Positions 27,084-35,714 of a DNA stretch of 44,938 nt are shown piece after piece. Source of the DNA: Verrucomicrobiota bacterium. Lineage in GTDB: Bacteria > Verrucomicrobiota > Verrucomicrobiia > Limisphaerales > J093. The stretch spans positions 1-44,938 of the forward strand of contig VHCO01000034.1 in the NCBI GenBank assembly GCA_016871715.1, in the 5' to 3' direction. A model generated the notes under the pieces. That model was not told where the DNA came from and made no database searches. It saw only the letters and a list, made by a program, of their open reading frames with translations. Numbering within the stretch: position 1 is the first letter of the stretch; each line of letters starts with the position of its first letter. The position numbers and the translations under genes were made by a program.

Positions 27084-27120
27084 GAGAAGGCTGAGATAAG
27101 CTAAGCTAGTCGGCCGACGT

Positions 27121-28185
27121 TCAGCATCCGGATGCCCCGCACGCGAGTCTCGCCGGGCCAGGCGCAAGCCCGGTCGGGAGCGGACTCAGCAGGCCGCGGA
27201 CTTTATCGCGGATGATGATGTTACAGCGGGCCAACTCCTCTTGACGCTGCCGGAGGGCGTCGTTGGCGATGGTCTGGAGGTCGTCGATGTTATAGAGGAA
27301 GACGTTTTCGAGTTGGTTGACGGCGGGATCGACATCGCGCGGCACGGCGATGTCGATGAGGAGCAGGGGCAGGTTGGGGCGGAGGGGGAGGAGGGGCGCC
27401 AGTTTCGGCCGATCCAAGATGAAGTGCGGGGCTGAGGTGCTGCTGATGATGATGTCGAGGCGGGCGAATTCGTCCGCCCACCGATCGAAGGGGACCGCCT
27501 GGCCGCCGAGCTCGGCGGCCAAGGCCACGGCGCGGTCGTGGGATCGATTGGTGACCAGGACGCGCTGCACGCCGCGGGAGAGCAAGGCGCGCGCGGTTTT
27601 TTCGCTCGTGTCGCCCGCGCCAATCACCAGCACGGCGCGTTCGGCCAGGGCGCTGAAGATCTTCTCCGCCAGATCGACCGCCACCGAGGCGACGGAGACA
27701 TTCCCGCGCTGGATGTTGGTCTCGGTTCGGACTTGCTTGGCGACATTAAAGGCGCGCTGGAAGGCTTTGTTGAGGGCGCGGCCCGTGGCGCGGTGTTGCA
27801 GGGCCAGGTCATAGGCCCGCTTGACTTGGCCCAGGATTTCGGTCTCGCCCAGGACCATCGAATCCAGGCCGCACACGACCCGGAAGAGGTGCTCGAGGCT
27901 CTCCGGTTCGTGGCGGCCGTAAATTCCGCTGTCGAGCGGGGCGGCAAAGCCTCGATTGCCAAGCAAGAACTGGCGCAGGGCCGGCAAGGCCTGGCCCGGG
28001 TCGCACCCGGTGGCGGCGTAGAGTTCGACTCGGTTGCAGGTGGAGAGGATGACCGCCTCCTCGGCGATCCCGGAGGTGCGGAGCGCCGCCAGTGCTGGAG
28101 CGATGGCGTCTTCGGCGAAGGCGAGCTTTTCCCGGACCTCGACGGGGGCGGTATGGTGGCTGAGGCCGACGAGCAGGACGCTCAT
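27121..28185 (-). CDS. hemA: Glutamyl-tRNA reductase, short form
   Basis: A 354-residue enzyme reducing glutamyl-tRNA(Glu) to glutamate-1-semialdehyde, the first committed step of the C5 pathway. The N-terminus (LLVGLSHHTAPVEVREKLAF), catalytic Cys50 in STCNRVELYAATG, GETEILGQVKRAYDLA, and the NADPH-domain VIGAGDTSEKTARALLSRG are clear. It ends soon after NVFLYNIDDLQTIANDALRQ, so most of the ~100-residue C-terminal dimerisation domain found in the ~420-residue E. coli enzyme is absent. It begins 4 bp after the HemX-like gene ends, pointing to one transcript. Confidence 0.93.
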   Translation of the reverse strand: MSVLLVGLSHHTAPVEVREKLAFAEDAIAPALAALRTSGIAEEAVILSTCNRVELYAATGCDPGQALPALRQFLLGNRGFAAPLDSGIYGRHEPESLEHLFRVVCGLDSMVLGETEILGQVKRAYDLALQHRATGRALNKAFQRAFNVAKQVRTETNIQRGNVSVASVAVDLAEKIFSALAERAVLVIGAGDTSEKTARALLSRGVQRVLVTNRSHDRAVALAAELGGQAVPFDRWADEFARLDIIISSTSAPHFILDRPKLAPLLPLRPNLPLLLIDIAVPRDVDPAVNQLENVFLYNIDDLQTIANDALRQRQEELARCNIIIRDKVRGLLSPLPTGLAPGPARLACGASGC

Positions 28186-28189
28186 GGGG

Positions 28190-29011
28190 CTAAGGTCGGT
28201 GGAGATCCGAGAGCATATTGAAGCCCCAGAAGGTCAGCAGGACAAAAGTGAAACTGGCCACGGCACCCCAGGCAAAGCGGCGTCCACCCTGATGGAAACG
28301 CCAGCGCATGACCAGGAGGCCGAGATAAACGAGCCACACGAACATCGACCAGAAGATCTTGGGGTCCGGGACGAAATAGACGCCTTTCTCTTGTTTCAGC
28401 CAGAGGGTGCCGAGGGCCAAGCCGATGGTCAGCAAGCCCAGCCCCACGGCCAGCAGGCGGTCGGTCACCACCTCCAGCCGCTGAATGGGAGGCAACAAGG
28501 ACAGGACCGCTCGCACGCGATGCCGTTTGAGGTCGCGTTCCTGGGTCAGGTACATCACGGCGGCCACGGCAGCCAACCCGAAGGCACCGTAACCCAGGAG
28601 AATCAAGGAAGCGTGCAGGCTCGAGAGACCGTGGGTGAACTGCGGCGTGGGGCCATGTTCATCCAGTTGGGGCATCAGGGCGAAAACCCCGACACAAAAG
28701 ACCAAGGGGGCGGCGAAGGCCCCGAGGAAACGCAAACGCCGCACCAGGCCCAAGACCAGGTAGACGGCCACAATCGTCCAGGTCACGAACGTGGTCGCTT
28801 CGTACAGGTTAGTGACCGGGCAGCGGGAGAAGGAGAAGCCGCGTTTGGCCATGGCGAGGGTGTGGCATCCCAGCGCCGCGAGGAGGAGGAGATAGATGAC
28901 CCGGTGATCTTGCCGGAACCCATTCCGCCAAAGAAAAATCGAGTAGACCGCGCTCACGCCGTAGAGGACCACGGCGATCATGAAGACCTGACGATCCAGC
29001 AGACCGAACAC
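28190..29011 (-). CDS. HemX/CcsA-like multi-pass membrane protein
   Basis: About 273 residues with seven or eight membrane spans (FMIAVVLYGVSAVYSIFLW, VTWTIVAVYLVLGLV, ILLGYGAFGLAAVAAVMYL and more). Cytochrome c assembly marks: CPVTNLYEATTFVTW and SSLHASLILLGYGAFG with the conserved His. In place of the Trp-rich WWD motif of CcsA/ResC it has GVYFVPDPKIFWSMF, so it looks more like HemX, which sits beside hemA in many bacteria. Heme handling or control of HemA is the family expectation. Start uncertain: GTG 29011 chosen; ATG 28981 is the alternative. The gap to rnpB (29012-29169) holds no gene. Confidence 0.83.
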   Translation of the reverse strand: MFGLLDRQVFMIAVVLYGVSAVYSIFLWRNGFRQDHRVIYLLLLAALGCHTLAMAKRGFSFSRCPVTNLYEATTFVTWTIVAVYLVLGLVRRLRFLGAFAAPLVFCVGVFALMPQLDEHGPTPQFTHGLSSLHASLILLGYGAFGLAAVAAVMYLTQERDLKRHRVRAVLSLLPPIQRLEVVTDRLLAVGLGLLTIGLALGTLWLKQEKGVYFVPDPKIFWSMFVWLVYLGLLVMRWRFHQGGRRFAWGAVASFTFVLLTFWGFNMLSDLHRP

Positions 29012-29169
29012 CTGCCCAGCGTAGTCTAGAAGCGGGCTGCGGCAAGCGGCAAAAACGGGAGGCCGAAGGACGGGCAAGGCCTGGGTTCGGCGCTCCGGGA
29101 TCGAGCTGAACGTTGGGCGTGGCGAAGCCGGCGACTGGTACCGGAGGCGAGGCGGCGGGGCCAGCGCGG

Positions 29170-29603
29170 ACTCCCGGAGGGCTGTAAGCCGAATTCTGTC
29201 TGCCACGCCGTTTGCGCGGCGCGGGAGAGGCTCATTTGTCTGAGCAGCCTAACCCGGGACCAGGCCCGCCGAAGCGGGCGCGGCGCGGGCCACGCCGGTG
29301 GTCCCCTATTTGGCCTTGCTCCCGATGGGGTTTTCCGTGCCTCGCAGCTTACGCTGAGAGCGGTGGGCTCTTACCCCACCTTTTCACCCTTACCGCGACT
29401 GGGCCGGTTCAGGTTGCGCCTGAGTGCGGCGGCAGCGCGCGGCGGTATGTTTTCTGTGGCACTGTCCGTCGGCACGCCTCGCGGCGTTGCCGCCCGCGTG
29501 TATCTCCAGCCCGCAGGCTCGAGTTACGCGGCATCGCGCCCTATGGAGTTCGGACTTTCCTCCTCCGGCTTGCGCCGGAAGCGAGCCTCCGCCCTCCGGG
29601 AGT
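29170..29603 (-). ncRNA. rnpB: RNase P RNA, bacterial type A
   Basis: The catalytic RNA that trims tRNA 5' ends. Read on the minus strand, ACTCCCGGAGGG (29592-29603) at the 5' end pairs perfectly with CCCTCCGGGAGT (29170-29181) at the 3' end, forming helix P1. In order come GAGGAAAGTCCGAACTCC, GACAGTGCCACAGAAAACAT, GGTGAAAAGGTGGGGTAAGA and, before the 3' arm of P1, ACAGAATTCGGCTTACAG. These are the universally conserved P4-side, mid and 3' blocks, in the right order over about 434 nt. Frames on either strand here are spurious. Confidence 0.95.
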
Positions 29604-29611
29604 CGGGTCAA

Positions 29612-29640
29612 ACCCTACGCGTTCCGGGGCGATCGGGCAA
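29612..29640 (-). promoter_or_regulatory. Candidate promoter of rnpB
   Basis: On the minus strand TTGCCC (29635-29640) is followed after 17 bp by TAGGGT (29612-29617), placing the start around 29605, beside the 5' end of helix P1. Each box is only a partial match (4/6 and 3/6), but position supports it. Confidence 0.4.
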
Positions 29641-29663
29641 GTAGACAACGGGGGCGGGTGGGA

Positions 29664-30392
29664 TCACTCGGACACCACGAGGTTCATGTCGCGCGTCCAG
29701 TAGAGGATCCGGCCGCAATTCGGACAGCAGTTGACGGCCTGCTCACTCTGGCAAGCCACCAAGACCTGAGGCGGCAGTTTCATATGGCAGCCGCCGCAAA
29801 CGCCGTGTTCGATGCCGACGACGACTCGTTCGCCTTTGCTGCGGCGGAGGCGCTCGTAGCGGGGGAGCATGCCGCCGTCGACCGCCGCGGCCAATTGCTC
29901 GCGTCCCCCTTGGAGCTCGGCGAGGTACTTGCGCAAGTACGCTTCCCGCTCGGTGAGATCGGCCAGTTGTCGGTCCGCCTGGTGCTGCACCTCCTGGGCG
30001 TGTTGGCTGACCTCGGCCAAGGAACGTTGGGTTGCCTCGGCCTGTTCCATGAGCTCGAGTTGCTGGTCTTCAAGTTTGGTGATCTCGGCCTTGCAGTTGT
30101 CGATCTCGTGGGTGAGGGCGCGGTACTCTTCGTTCTTCTTGGTCTGGAATTGCTGCAGGGAATAGCGCTCGATTTGCGCCTTGCGGGCTTCGACTTCAAG
30201 TTCGAGCCGCTTGCGGTTGCTCTCCAGGTGCCTTAGTCTGTCGCGCAGGGCGTCTTGGTGGGTGCGGGCCGAAGTGACCCTGGCCTGGAGGGAGTGACGT
30301 TGCGGGCCCAGGCTGTTGAGCTCGACCTGAAGTTGAGTAATCTTCCGGTCGCGATCCTGCAAGGTCAGCAGTTTCTCAATGGCCTCGAGCAT
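29664..30392 (-). CDS. Coiled-coil / C4 zinc-ribbon protein (CT398/FlgZ-like)
   Basis: 242 residues. Residues ~1-175 form a long charged coiled coil (LTLQDRDRKITQLQVELNSL, then ERYSLQQFQTKKNEEYRALT). The C-terminus is a zinc ribbon with CGGCH and, about 20 residues later, CCPNC. This arrangement matches the CT398/HP0958 (FlgZ) group, some members of which bind sigma-54 or flagellar mRNA; no flagellar gene is in the window, so only the fold is assigned. The frame continues to 30572, but the ATG at 30392 opens the family's usual sequence. Divergent from the HtrA gene. Confidence 0.9.
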   Translation of the reverse strand: MLEAIEKLLTLQDRDRKITQLQVELNSLGPQRHSLQARVTSARTHQDALRDRLRHLESNRKRLELEVEARKAQIERYSLQQFQTKKNEEYRALTHEIDNCKAEITKLEDQQLELMEQAEATQRSLAEVSQHAQEVQHQADRQLADLTEREAYLRKYLAELQGGREQLAAAVDGGMLPRYERLRRSKGERVVVGIEHGVCGGCHMKLPPQVLVACQSEQAVNCCPNCGRILYWTRDMNLVVSE

Positions 30393-30526
30393 GCGGGTGC
30401 ACTTTCGTCTCGGCACGTTATCGGGCGTGGTCTGCAACGTCAACAGGCGGCTCGAACAACCTGCCGGGCGCCCGCGGCCGGGTGCATGCGTTTGAACGCG
30501 GAAGCGGGTCGGGTTTCCAATGCCTA

Positions 30527-32035
30527 ATGGCCAGAACGACGAGTTATCGCAGTATGCAGCTCTTGAGACCATGGATGCGGGTGGCGGCCCTGGCGGGCCT
30601 TGTGTGCGGTGGGTGGATGGGTGGGGCGCAGGGTGCGGAACCGGCGAACCCCCTGGACCTGGCGCGGCAACTCAACCAGGCCTTTATCCAAATTGTCGAT
30701 CAAGTGTCCGCGTCGGTGGTTGTCATCCATGTCGCCCACAAACCGGACTTCCAGCCGCTCGGCGAGGAAAGCCCCTTCTGGGAGTTTCTCCCGCGTGAGT
30801 TTCGACGCCAGTTCGAGGAACGGTTCCGCCCGGAAAGCCGCCCACGAAGCGGGCCACCGGTCTTCGACGGGCAAGGTTCGGGCGTGGTGATTCGCGCGGA
30901 CGGCTACATCCTGACCAACCGGCACGTCGTCGACGGCGCCGAGAAGATCCGGGTCCGATTCAAGGACGGGTCACAGTACGACGCCGAGGTGCGCGGGGTG
31001 GATGTGCAGAGCGACCTGGCGGTGCTCAAGATTGCCGCCGAAGGGCTCAAGGCGGCGCGATTGGCCGATTCCGACAAAGTGCGCGTGGGTGAATTCGCGA
31101 TTGCCATCGGCGCGCCGTTCGAGCTGGACTACAGCGTCACCTTCGGCCACGTGAGCGCCAAGGGCCGGTCGAACGTGATCCCAAGTGCGGCGGGCGGCGC
31201 GGCCATGGACCAGGACTTCATCCAAACCGATGCTAGCATCAACCCGGGCAACAGCGGCGGCCCGTTGGTCAACCTGGACGGCGAGGTCATTGGCATTAAC
31301 ACCTTGATTCGCGGGCTGCGGACGGGCATTGGCTTCGCCATTCCCAGCAGCCTGGCCCGGGAGGTGTCCGAGAAGCTGATCGCCGACGGCAAGTACACGC
31401 GGGCGTGGTTGGGGATCGAGATCCGGTCGCTCAAAGAAGACACCGAGTACCGCGGCCTGGTCCAGGGCATCGAGGACGGCGTGGTGGTGCGGGGGATTCT
31501 CAAGAGCGGCCCAGCCGCCAAGTCCGACCTGCAACTGGGCGATGTCATCACGCACGTCGACGGCCAGGCGGTGAGCACCTCGCAGCAACTTCGGGCCCAA
31601 GTCCGGGCCAAACCCATCGACGCCCCAGTAACTCTGGGCGTGTTCCGCAAGGGGAAGACCCTCGACGTCCAAGTCAAACCGGAGCCGTGGCCAGAGGAGG
31701 CACTGGCGGCCATGGGCGAGCGCAGCCCGCCGGCATCCGTCGAGACCGAGGACCTAGGGCTGACCGTGCGGACGCTGACGCGCGAGTTGGCGCGAGAGGC
31801 CGGAGTGGAGCTGACCGAAGGGGTTTTGGTGACGCGGGTCGCGCCCGGCGGCCTGGCGATGCGGCGCGGCCTCCAGCAGGGGGACGTCATTACCGAGGTG
31901 AACCAGACCGCAGTCACCACCGCCCAGGAATTCCGCACCACCGTTCGCGAAGGCGATCTCAAGCGAGGTCTCCTCATCTACGTCGTGCGCGACGGCGTCA
32001 GCCGCCTCGTGGTTCTCAAGGACTCGGGCGATTAG
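30527..32035 (+). CDS. Periplasmic serine protease of the DegP/HtrA (Do) family
   Basis: 502 residues. A signal sequence (VAALAGLVCGGWMGGAQGAE) directs export; ATG 30554 is an alternative start nearer to it. Protease domain: His133 in LTNRHVVDG, Asp163 in SDLAVLKI and Ser243 in NPGNSGGPLV complete the triad. Two PDZ domains follow (GLVQGIEDGVVVRGILKSGP and GVLVTRVAPGGLAMRRGLQQ). It should degrade or refold damaged envelope proteins. The region from 110 to 118 (GPPVFDGQGSG) is the usual LA-type loop. A strong terminator follows. Confidence 0.95.
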   Translation: MARTTSYRSMQLLRPWMRVAALAGLVCGGWMGGAQGAEPANPLDLARQLNQAFIQIVDQVSASVVVIHVAHKPDFQPLGEESPFWEFLPREFRRQFEERFRPESRPRSGPPVFDGQGSGVVIRADGYILTNRHVVDGAEKIRVRFKDGSQYDAEVRGVDVQSDLAVLKIAAEGLKAARLADSDKVRVGEFAIAIGAPFELDYSVTFGHVSAKGRSNVIPSAAGGAAMDQDFIQTDASINPGNSGGPLVNLDGEVIGINTLIRGLRTGIGFAIPSSLAREVSEKLIADGKYTRAWLGIEIRSLKEDTEYRGLVQGIEDGVVVRGILKSGPAAKSDLQLGDVITHVDGQAVSTSQQLRAQVRAKPIDAPVTLGVFRKGKTLDVQVKPEPWPEEALAAMGERSPPASVETEDLGLTVRTLTRELAREAGVELTEGVLVTRVAPGGLAMRRGLQQGDVITEVNQTAVTTAQEFRTTVREGDLKRGLLIYVVRDGVSRLVVLKDSGD

Positions 32036-32057
32036 CCTCCCCTCGAGTCTGCGAGGG

Positions 32058-32090
32058 TGCGCCAACCGCCACGGTTGGCGCATTCTTTAT
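32058..32090 (+). terminator. Intrinsic terminator after the HtrA gene
   Basis: TGCGCCAACC (32058-32067) pairs perfectly with GGTTGGCGCA (32073-32082) across GCCAC, followed by TTCTTTAT. This is the most convincing Rho-independent terminator in the window, 22 bp after the stop. Confidence 0.9.
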
Positions 32091-32259
32091 GGGGGGTGCC
32101 CCCGGCTGGTCGCACAGATTTGGGTTGAACTCCAACGACCGAGGGTCGGCCTGCACGAACTCGGTTCGACCCCAGCGAGGCGAGGCCAAGCTTGACTCCC
32201 CAAGATCTGGTGTGGTAACGACTACCCAGCTACATTTAGCGGTAGTCTGTCTCAACTCT

Positions 32260-32745
32260 ATGCGGTGTCCGAAGTGCGGCTGTGTCGACGACAAAGTGAT
32301 TGATTCTCGCGCCTCGAAGGAGGGGACGACCATTCGGCGCCGACGCGAATGTTTACAGTGCGCGCACCGCTTTACGACCTACGAGGAGGTCGAGCAACAG
32401 GGTTTGGTCGTGATCAAACGCGACGGGCGGCGCGAGGAGTTCGACAAGGAGAAGCTGCTGCAGGGAATCCGCAAGGCCTGTCAAAAGCGCCCCGTCAGCC
32501 CGCAGGCGATTGACGAGGCGGTGGATCGGATTGTGGCGGACCTGCTGGACAAGTACGATGACGAGGTACCCTGCTTGGCGATCGGCGAGCGGGTGATGGA
32601 GGAGTTGCGGGGTTTGGACGGGGTCGCCTACGTCCGCTTCGCGAGTGTCTATCGCCGGTTCGAGGAAGCCACCGACTTCTTGCAGGCGGTCAAGCGCTTG
32701 GAGATCCGACATGATACAGCTACATTCCGATTACCTGGTTTTTGA
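32260..32745 (+). CDS. nrdR: Transcriptional repressor NrdR
   Basis: 161 residues; represses ribonucleotide reductase genes when dATP is bound. The zinc ribbon has Cys3, Cys6, Cys31 and Cys34 (MRCPKCGC, ECLQCAHRF). The ATP-cone follows: VVIKRDGRREEFDKEKLLQG, then VPCLAIGERVMEELRGLDGV and YVRFASVYRRFEE. Start at the ATG of MRCPKCG; the open frame further left runs through HtrA in a different frame and is spurious. TTGACT at 32192 with TAACGA 18 bp on is a weak promoter candidate. Its 3' end overlaps the next gene by 35 bp. Confidence 0.95.
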   Translation: MRCPKCGCVDDKVIDSRASKEGTTIRRRRECLQCAHRFTTYEEVEQQGLVVIKRDGRREEFDKEKLLQGIRKACQKRPVSPQAIDEAVDRIVADLLDKYDDEVPCLAIGERVMEELRGLDGVAYVRFASVYRRFEEATDFLQAVKRLEIRHDTATFRLPGF

Positions 32746-33265
32746 GACGCCGGCGGGCGGAATCCCGTGCGCCATTGACCGCGTGGTGGTCGAGCTGGCG
32801 ATGGATTCGGTCGAGGGGGTGGACCCGGAGCTGGTGAAGAACGCGGCGGCTGGAGTTCTGCATTTTTTTAAGACCGAACTGGGGCGCGACTACGTCACGG
32901 TCGGGGAGTTTTCAGCGGCTTTAAGCTCCGTGTTGCGGGGCTTTGGCCTGGAAGTGACGGCAGCGGCGCCGGCTGCGTCGGACCCTACAATCTCGGAGGC
33001 GGACTTGCGCCAGATCGCGGTCGAGTGCGGTCAGGGGTTCGAGCTGGCCTTCTTCTCGCGGCTGCGGGCGGTGGTACGGGCTCGGCTCGAAGTCACGCCC
33101 AAGATTCTGCGGTTCAGCGGCTTACGATCTTGCGTGAAGCAGTTGGCGGGGGCCAGTCGCTGGACGGCGGCCTGCCAACAGCTCAACGACCAGATCGTCG
33201 AGTACCTGCGGGGTTGTTTGCACGAGCACGGGGCGGCGGCCGAGTGTGCCCTGGTGATTCGGTGA
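32711..33265 (+). CDS. Conserved-looking protein of unknown function, overlapping nrdR
   Basis: 184 residues. The ATG at 32711 is inside the nrdR 3' end in another frame (35-bp overlap), suggesting translational coupling. No signal peptide or membrane segment. The sequence is a compact alpha/beta protein: N-terminal short beta hairpin (YLVFETPAGGIPCAIDRVVV), a helical region (VKNAAAGVLHFFKTELGRDY), then a Cys-containing helix (LRSCVKQLAGASRW) and a C-terminal YLRGCLHEHG. I do not recognise the family. Being coupled to NrdR suggests a link to nucleotide metabolism or to the same regulator, which is inference only. Confidence 0.8.
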   Translation: MIQLHSDYLVFETPAGGIPCAIDRVVVELAMDSVEGVDPELVKNAAAGVLHFFKTELGRDYVTVGEFSAALSSVLRGFGLEVTAAAPAASDPTISEADLRQIAVECGQGFELAFFSRLRAVVRARLEVTPKILRFSGLRSCVKQLAGASRWTAACQQLNDQIVEYLRGCLHEHGAAAECALVIR

Positions 33266-33291
33266 ACGGGACGGATGTTAGGACCTAGGCT

Positions 33292-33633
33292 ATGAGCAAG
33301 ACCCTTTTCGAGAAGATCTGTAGCCGCGAGATTCCGGCCAAGATCGTCTATGAGGACGATCAGGTGGTCGCCTTCCACGACGTGAATCCCCAGGCGCCGG
33401 TGCATGTGCTGTTGGTGCCGCGCAAGCCGATTGCGCGCCTGGCTGGCGCAACCCCGGCCGACCGCGAGGTCCTCGGCCACTTGTTGCTTAAGGCGGCCGA
33501 GGTCGCCACGCAGTTGGGGTTGGCGGGCGGCTATCGCCTCGTCTTCAACAACGGGCCCGACGCGGGTGAATCGGTGCCCCATCTGCACGGCCACCTCTTG
33601 GGCGGGCGCCAAATGGGTTGGCCGCCAGGCTAG
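33292..33633 (+). CDS. HIT-family (HinT-like) nucleotide hydrolase
   Basis: 113 residues. The histidine triad HLHGHLL is at 97-103, with GYRLVFNNGPDAGESVPHLH before it and TLFEKICSREIPAKIVYEDD at the start, typical of HinT purine nucleoside phosphoramidases. It starts 26 bp after the unknown gene and is probably cotranscribed with nrdR. Its stop is only 4 bp from the convergent rpoD stop. Confidence 0.94.
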   Translation: MSKTLFEKICSREIPAKIVYEDDQVVAFHDVNPQAPVHVLLVPRKPIARLAGATPADREVLGHLLLKAAEVATQLGLAGGYRLVFNNGPDAGESVPHLHGHLLGGRQMGWPPG

Positions 33634-33637
33634 TCGG

Positions 33638-35557
33638 TCAGAAGGGCGCGGCAGCCGCCTCGATTTCTTCGGTCTCGAGAAAGCCCTGCAGTTGGCGGAT
33701 GCGGGTAGGGTGCCGCATCTTGCGGAGGGCCTTGGCTTCGATTTGCCGGATGCGCTCCCGGGTGACCTTGAACTGCTTGCCGACTTCTTCGAGGGTGCGC
33801 GAGTAGCCGTCGCCGAGGCCGAAGCGCAATTCGAGCACTTTGCGCTCGCGTTCGGTCAGCGTGGTCAACACATCGCCCAGCTTGTCCTTGAGCAGGCTAT
33901 AGCTGGTCATGTCGGACGGGTTCTCGGCCGATTTGTCCTCGATGAAGTCGCCGAAGTTGGTGTCTTCGCTGTCGCCGACCGGGGACTGAAGGGAGATGGG
34001 CTGTTGCGCCATCTTGAGGACCGCGCGCACGCGCTCGACGGGCATTTGCATTTCGTCGGCGATCTCCTCCGGGGTGGCCTCGCGTCCGAAATCTTGGACC
34101 AGTTGTTTCTGGACCCGCATGAGTTTGTTGATGGTCTCGATCATGTGGACCGGGATCCGGATGGTGCGGGCTTGGTCGGCGATGGAGCGGGTGATGGCTT
34201 GGCGGATCCACCAGGTGGCGTAGGTCGAGAATTTGTAGCCGCGCCGGTACTCGAATTTCTCGACGGCCTTCATCAGGCCCATGTTGCCTTCCTGGATGAG
34301 ATCCAGAAAGGAGAGGCCGCGGTTGGTATATTTTTTGGCGATGGAAATGACCAGGCGCAGGTTGGCCTCGACCATCTCGGTCTTGGCCTGATGCGCCTTG
34401 CGGGTGAAGTGCTGGAGCTGCTGATAAGCGTGCAGATAATCCAGGTACGGCATGCGTACGAACTCCTCGAGCGCCTTGATCTTGCGCCGTTCCGACTCGA
34501 TGATCTGCTGCTGGGGCGGGCTCTTGCGCTGCTGTTCCAGCTCGAGAATGGTGCGCAGACTCATCTGGATCTTGTCGTGGATGTTGTCGGCCACCAGCGC
34601 CATCTCCTCGATCACCTTCTGCTTGTAGTAGAACCGCACGAAGGTGGCCTGGAGCTTGGTGTCGAACTTGCGGAACTCGGTCTCGAGCTTCTCCTTGCGA
34701 CCCTTGCCGACGTGGTCATGCTGCCAATGGGCGTAGCGGTCGTCCACCGCCTGGTCCACCGCCCGGACATCCTTGACCAACTTGCGCAGCACGCGCAGGT
34801 GGTTCTCTCGCCCTTCGATCTTCTTGTCGAGAATCACGCGGTCAAACCGTTCCTTGGGCGGCTCGGAGATGAGCTTTTCGGCCAGTGCAATGTGTTCTTT
34901 GCCGGCGAAACCGAAGCTGTAGATGATGCGCTTGACCTCGTTTTCCGCGTCTTCGATCCGCTTCGAGATCTCGACCTCTTGCTCACGGGTCAGCAACGGG
35001 ACTTGGCCCATCTGCTTGAGGTACATGCGCACCGGGTCATCGAGGATGTCGAGCCGAGCCTTGTCATCTTCCTCGTCCGGCTCGGGCTGCTTGACCCGAT
35101 CGACCTCGGCTTGGTCGACGATCTCGACCTCGAGGTTGCGCAGCTTGGTATAGATCTCGTCGAGTTCGTCGGGGCTGACGACGCTGTCCGGGAGGGCGTC
35201 ATTGATGTCGTTGTAGGTCAGGTAGCCCTGCTCCTGCGCCAACCGCAGCAACTCCTTCACTTTGTCCTGCAGATCGAAGCTCCCGGGAGCACGCCCCTCG
35301 GTCAGTGGCCCGACCGGGCTGCTGGGGCCGCCGTCCGCCGACGTCAGACGGGGCGGCACCCCGCCCACCGGCGCGGCGGGCGCAGCGGGCACCGCCGGTG
35401 TCACCGGCACGCGGGCCGACGGAGGCGCAGGGGCGCGGCTGGTGGGCCGCTTGGCCTTGGCCGCGGGCTTCGGCGCCGAACGCTGCTTGCGCCGGCTGCC
35501 CTCTTTGACAGTGGCAGTAGGCTTGTGGACCTTTGATTTGGGCATAGGTTTCTTCAC
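33638..35557 (-). CDS. rpoD: Primary RNA polymerase sigma factor (sigma-70 type)
   Basis: 639 residues (GTG start) or 635 (ATG at 35545). Residues 1-93 are a Lys/Pro/Ala-rich, probably disordered extension. Region 1.1 follows ([20 protein letters not shown]), then region 1.2 ([20 protein letters not shown]), a charged non-conserved region (~230-380), region 2 ([20 protein letters not shown], and [20 protein letters not shown]), region 3 ([20 protein letters not shown]) and region 4 ([20 protein letters not shown]). The housekeeping factor by domain content. A candidate promoter lies 39 bp upstream. Confidence 0.96.
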   Translation of the reverse strand: MKKPMPKSKVHKPTATVKEGSRRKQRSAPKPAAKAKRPTSRAPAPPSARVPVTPAVPAAPAAPVGGVPPRLTSADGGPSSPVGPLTEGRAPGSFDLQDKVKELLRLAQEQGYLTYNDINDALPDSVVSPDELDEIYTKLRNLEVEIVDQAEVDRVKQPEPDEEDDKARLDILDDPVRMYLKQMGQVPLLTREQEVEISKRIEDAENEVKRIIYSFGFAGKEHIALAEKLISEPPKERFDRVILDKKIEGRENHLRVLRKLVKDVRAVDQAVDDRYAHWQHDHVGKGRKEKLETEFRKFDTKLQATFVRFYYKQKVIEEMALVADNIHDKIQMSLRTILELEQQRKSPPQQQIIESERRKIKALEEFVRMPYLDYLHAYQQLQHFTRKAHQAKTEMVEANLRLVISIAKKYTNRGLSFLDLIQEGNMGLMKAVEKFEYRRGYKFSTYATWWIRQAITRSIADQARTIRIPVHMIETINKLMRVQKQLVQDFGREATPEEIADEMQMPVERVRAVLKMAQQPISLQSPVGDSEDTNFGDFIEDKSAENPSDMTSYSLLKDKLGDVLTTLTERERKVLELRFGLGDGYSRTLEEVGKQFKVTRERIRQIEAKALRKMRHPTRIRQLQGFLETEEIEAAAAPF

Positions 35558-35595
35558 GGACTCAACCCGTGGGGGCGGTCAGAAAATAGCCGGGC

Positions 35596-35624
35596 AATAT
35601 TGTTGCTGGGCCGAACTTAGTCAA
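35596..35624 (-). promoter_or_regulatory. Candidate promoter of rpoD
   Basis: On the minus strand TTGACT (35619-35624) is followed, after exactly 17 bp, by AATATT (35596-35601). The -35 box is a 5/6 match, the -10 box 4/6. It lies 39-67 bp upstream of the start codon. Confidence 0.5.
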
Positions 35625-35714
35625 GCGGGCGTTTGCGTCCCCGCCGCGCCACGCCGGGGGCGCTCTCGCACGGGGCACCCCGCGACACCCGATCCGACCG
35701 CCTCGCCAAGCGGT

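Noticed and set aside
29212..29703. Open frames through 29212-29703, including a 163-codon plus-strand frame
   Set aside because: They run across the RNase P RNA and are explained by it.
31405..32259. Long open frame upstream of nrdR, joining it through the HtrA gene
   Set aside because: Its first 285 codons are an out-of-frame reading of HtrA; NrdR begins at the zinc-ribbon ATG at 32260.
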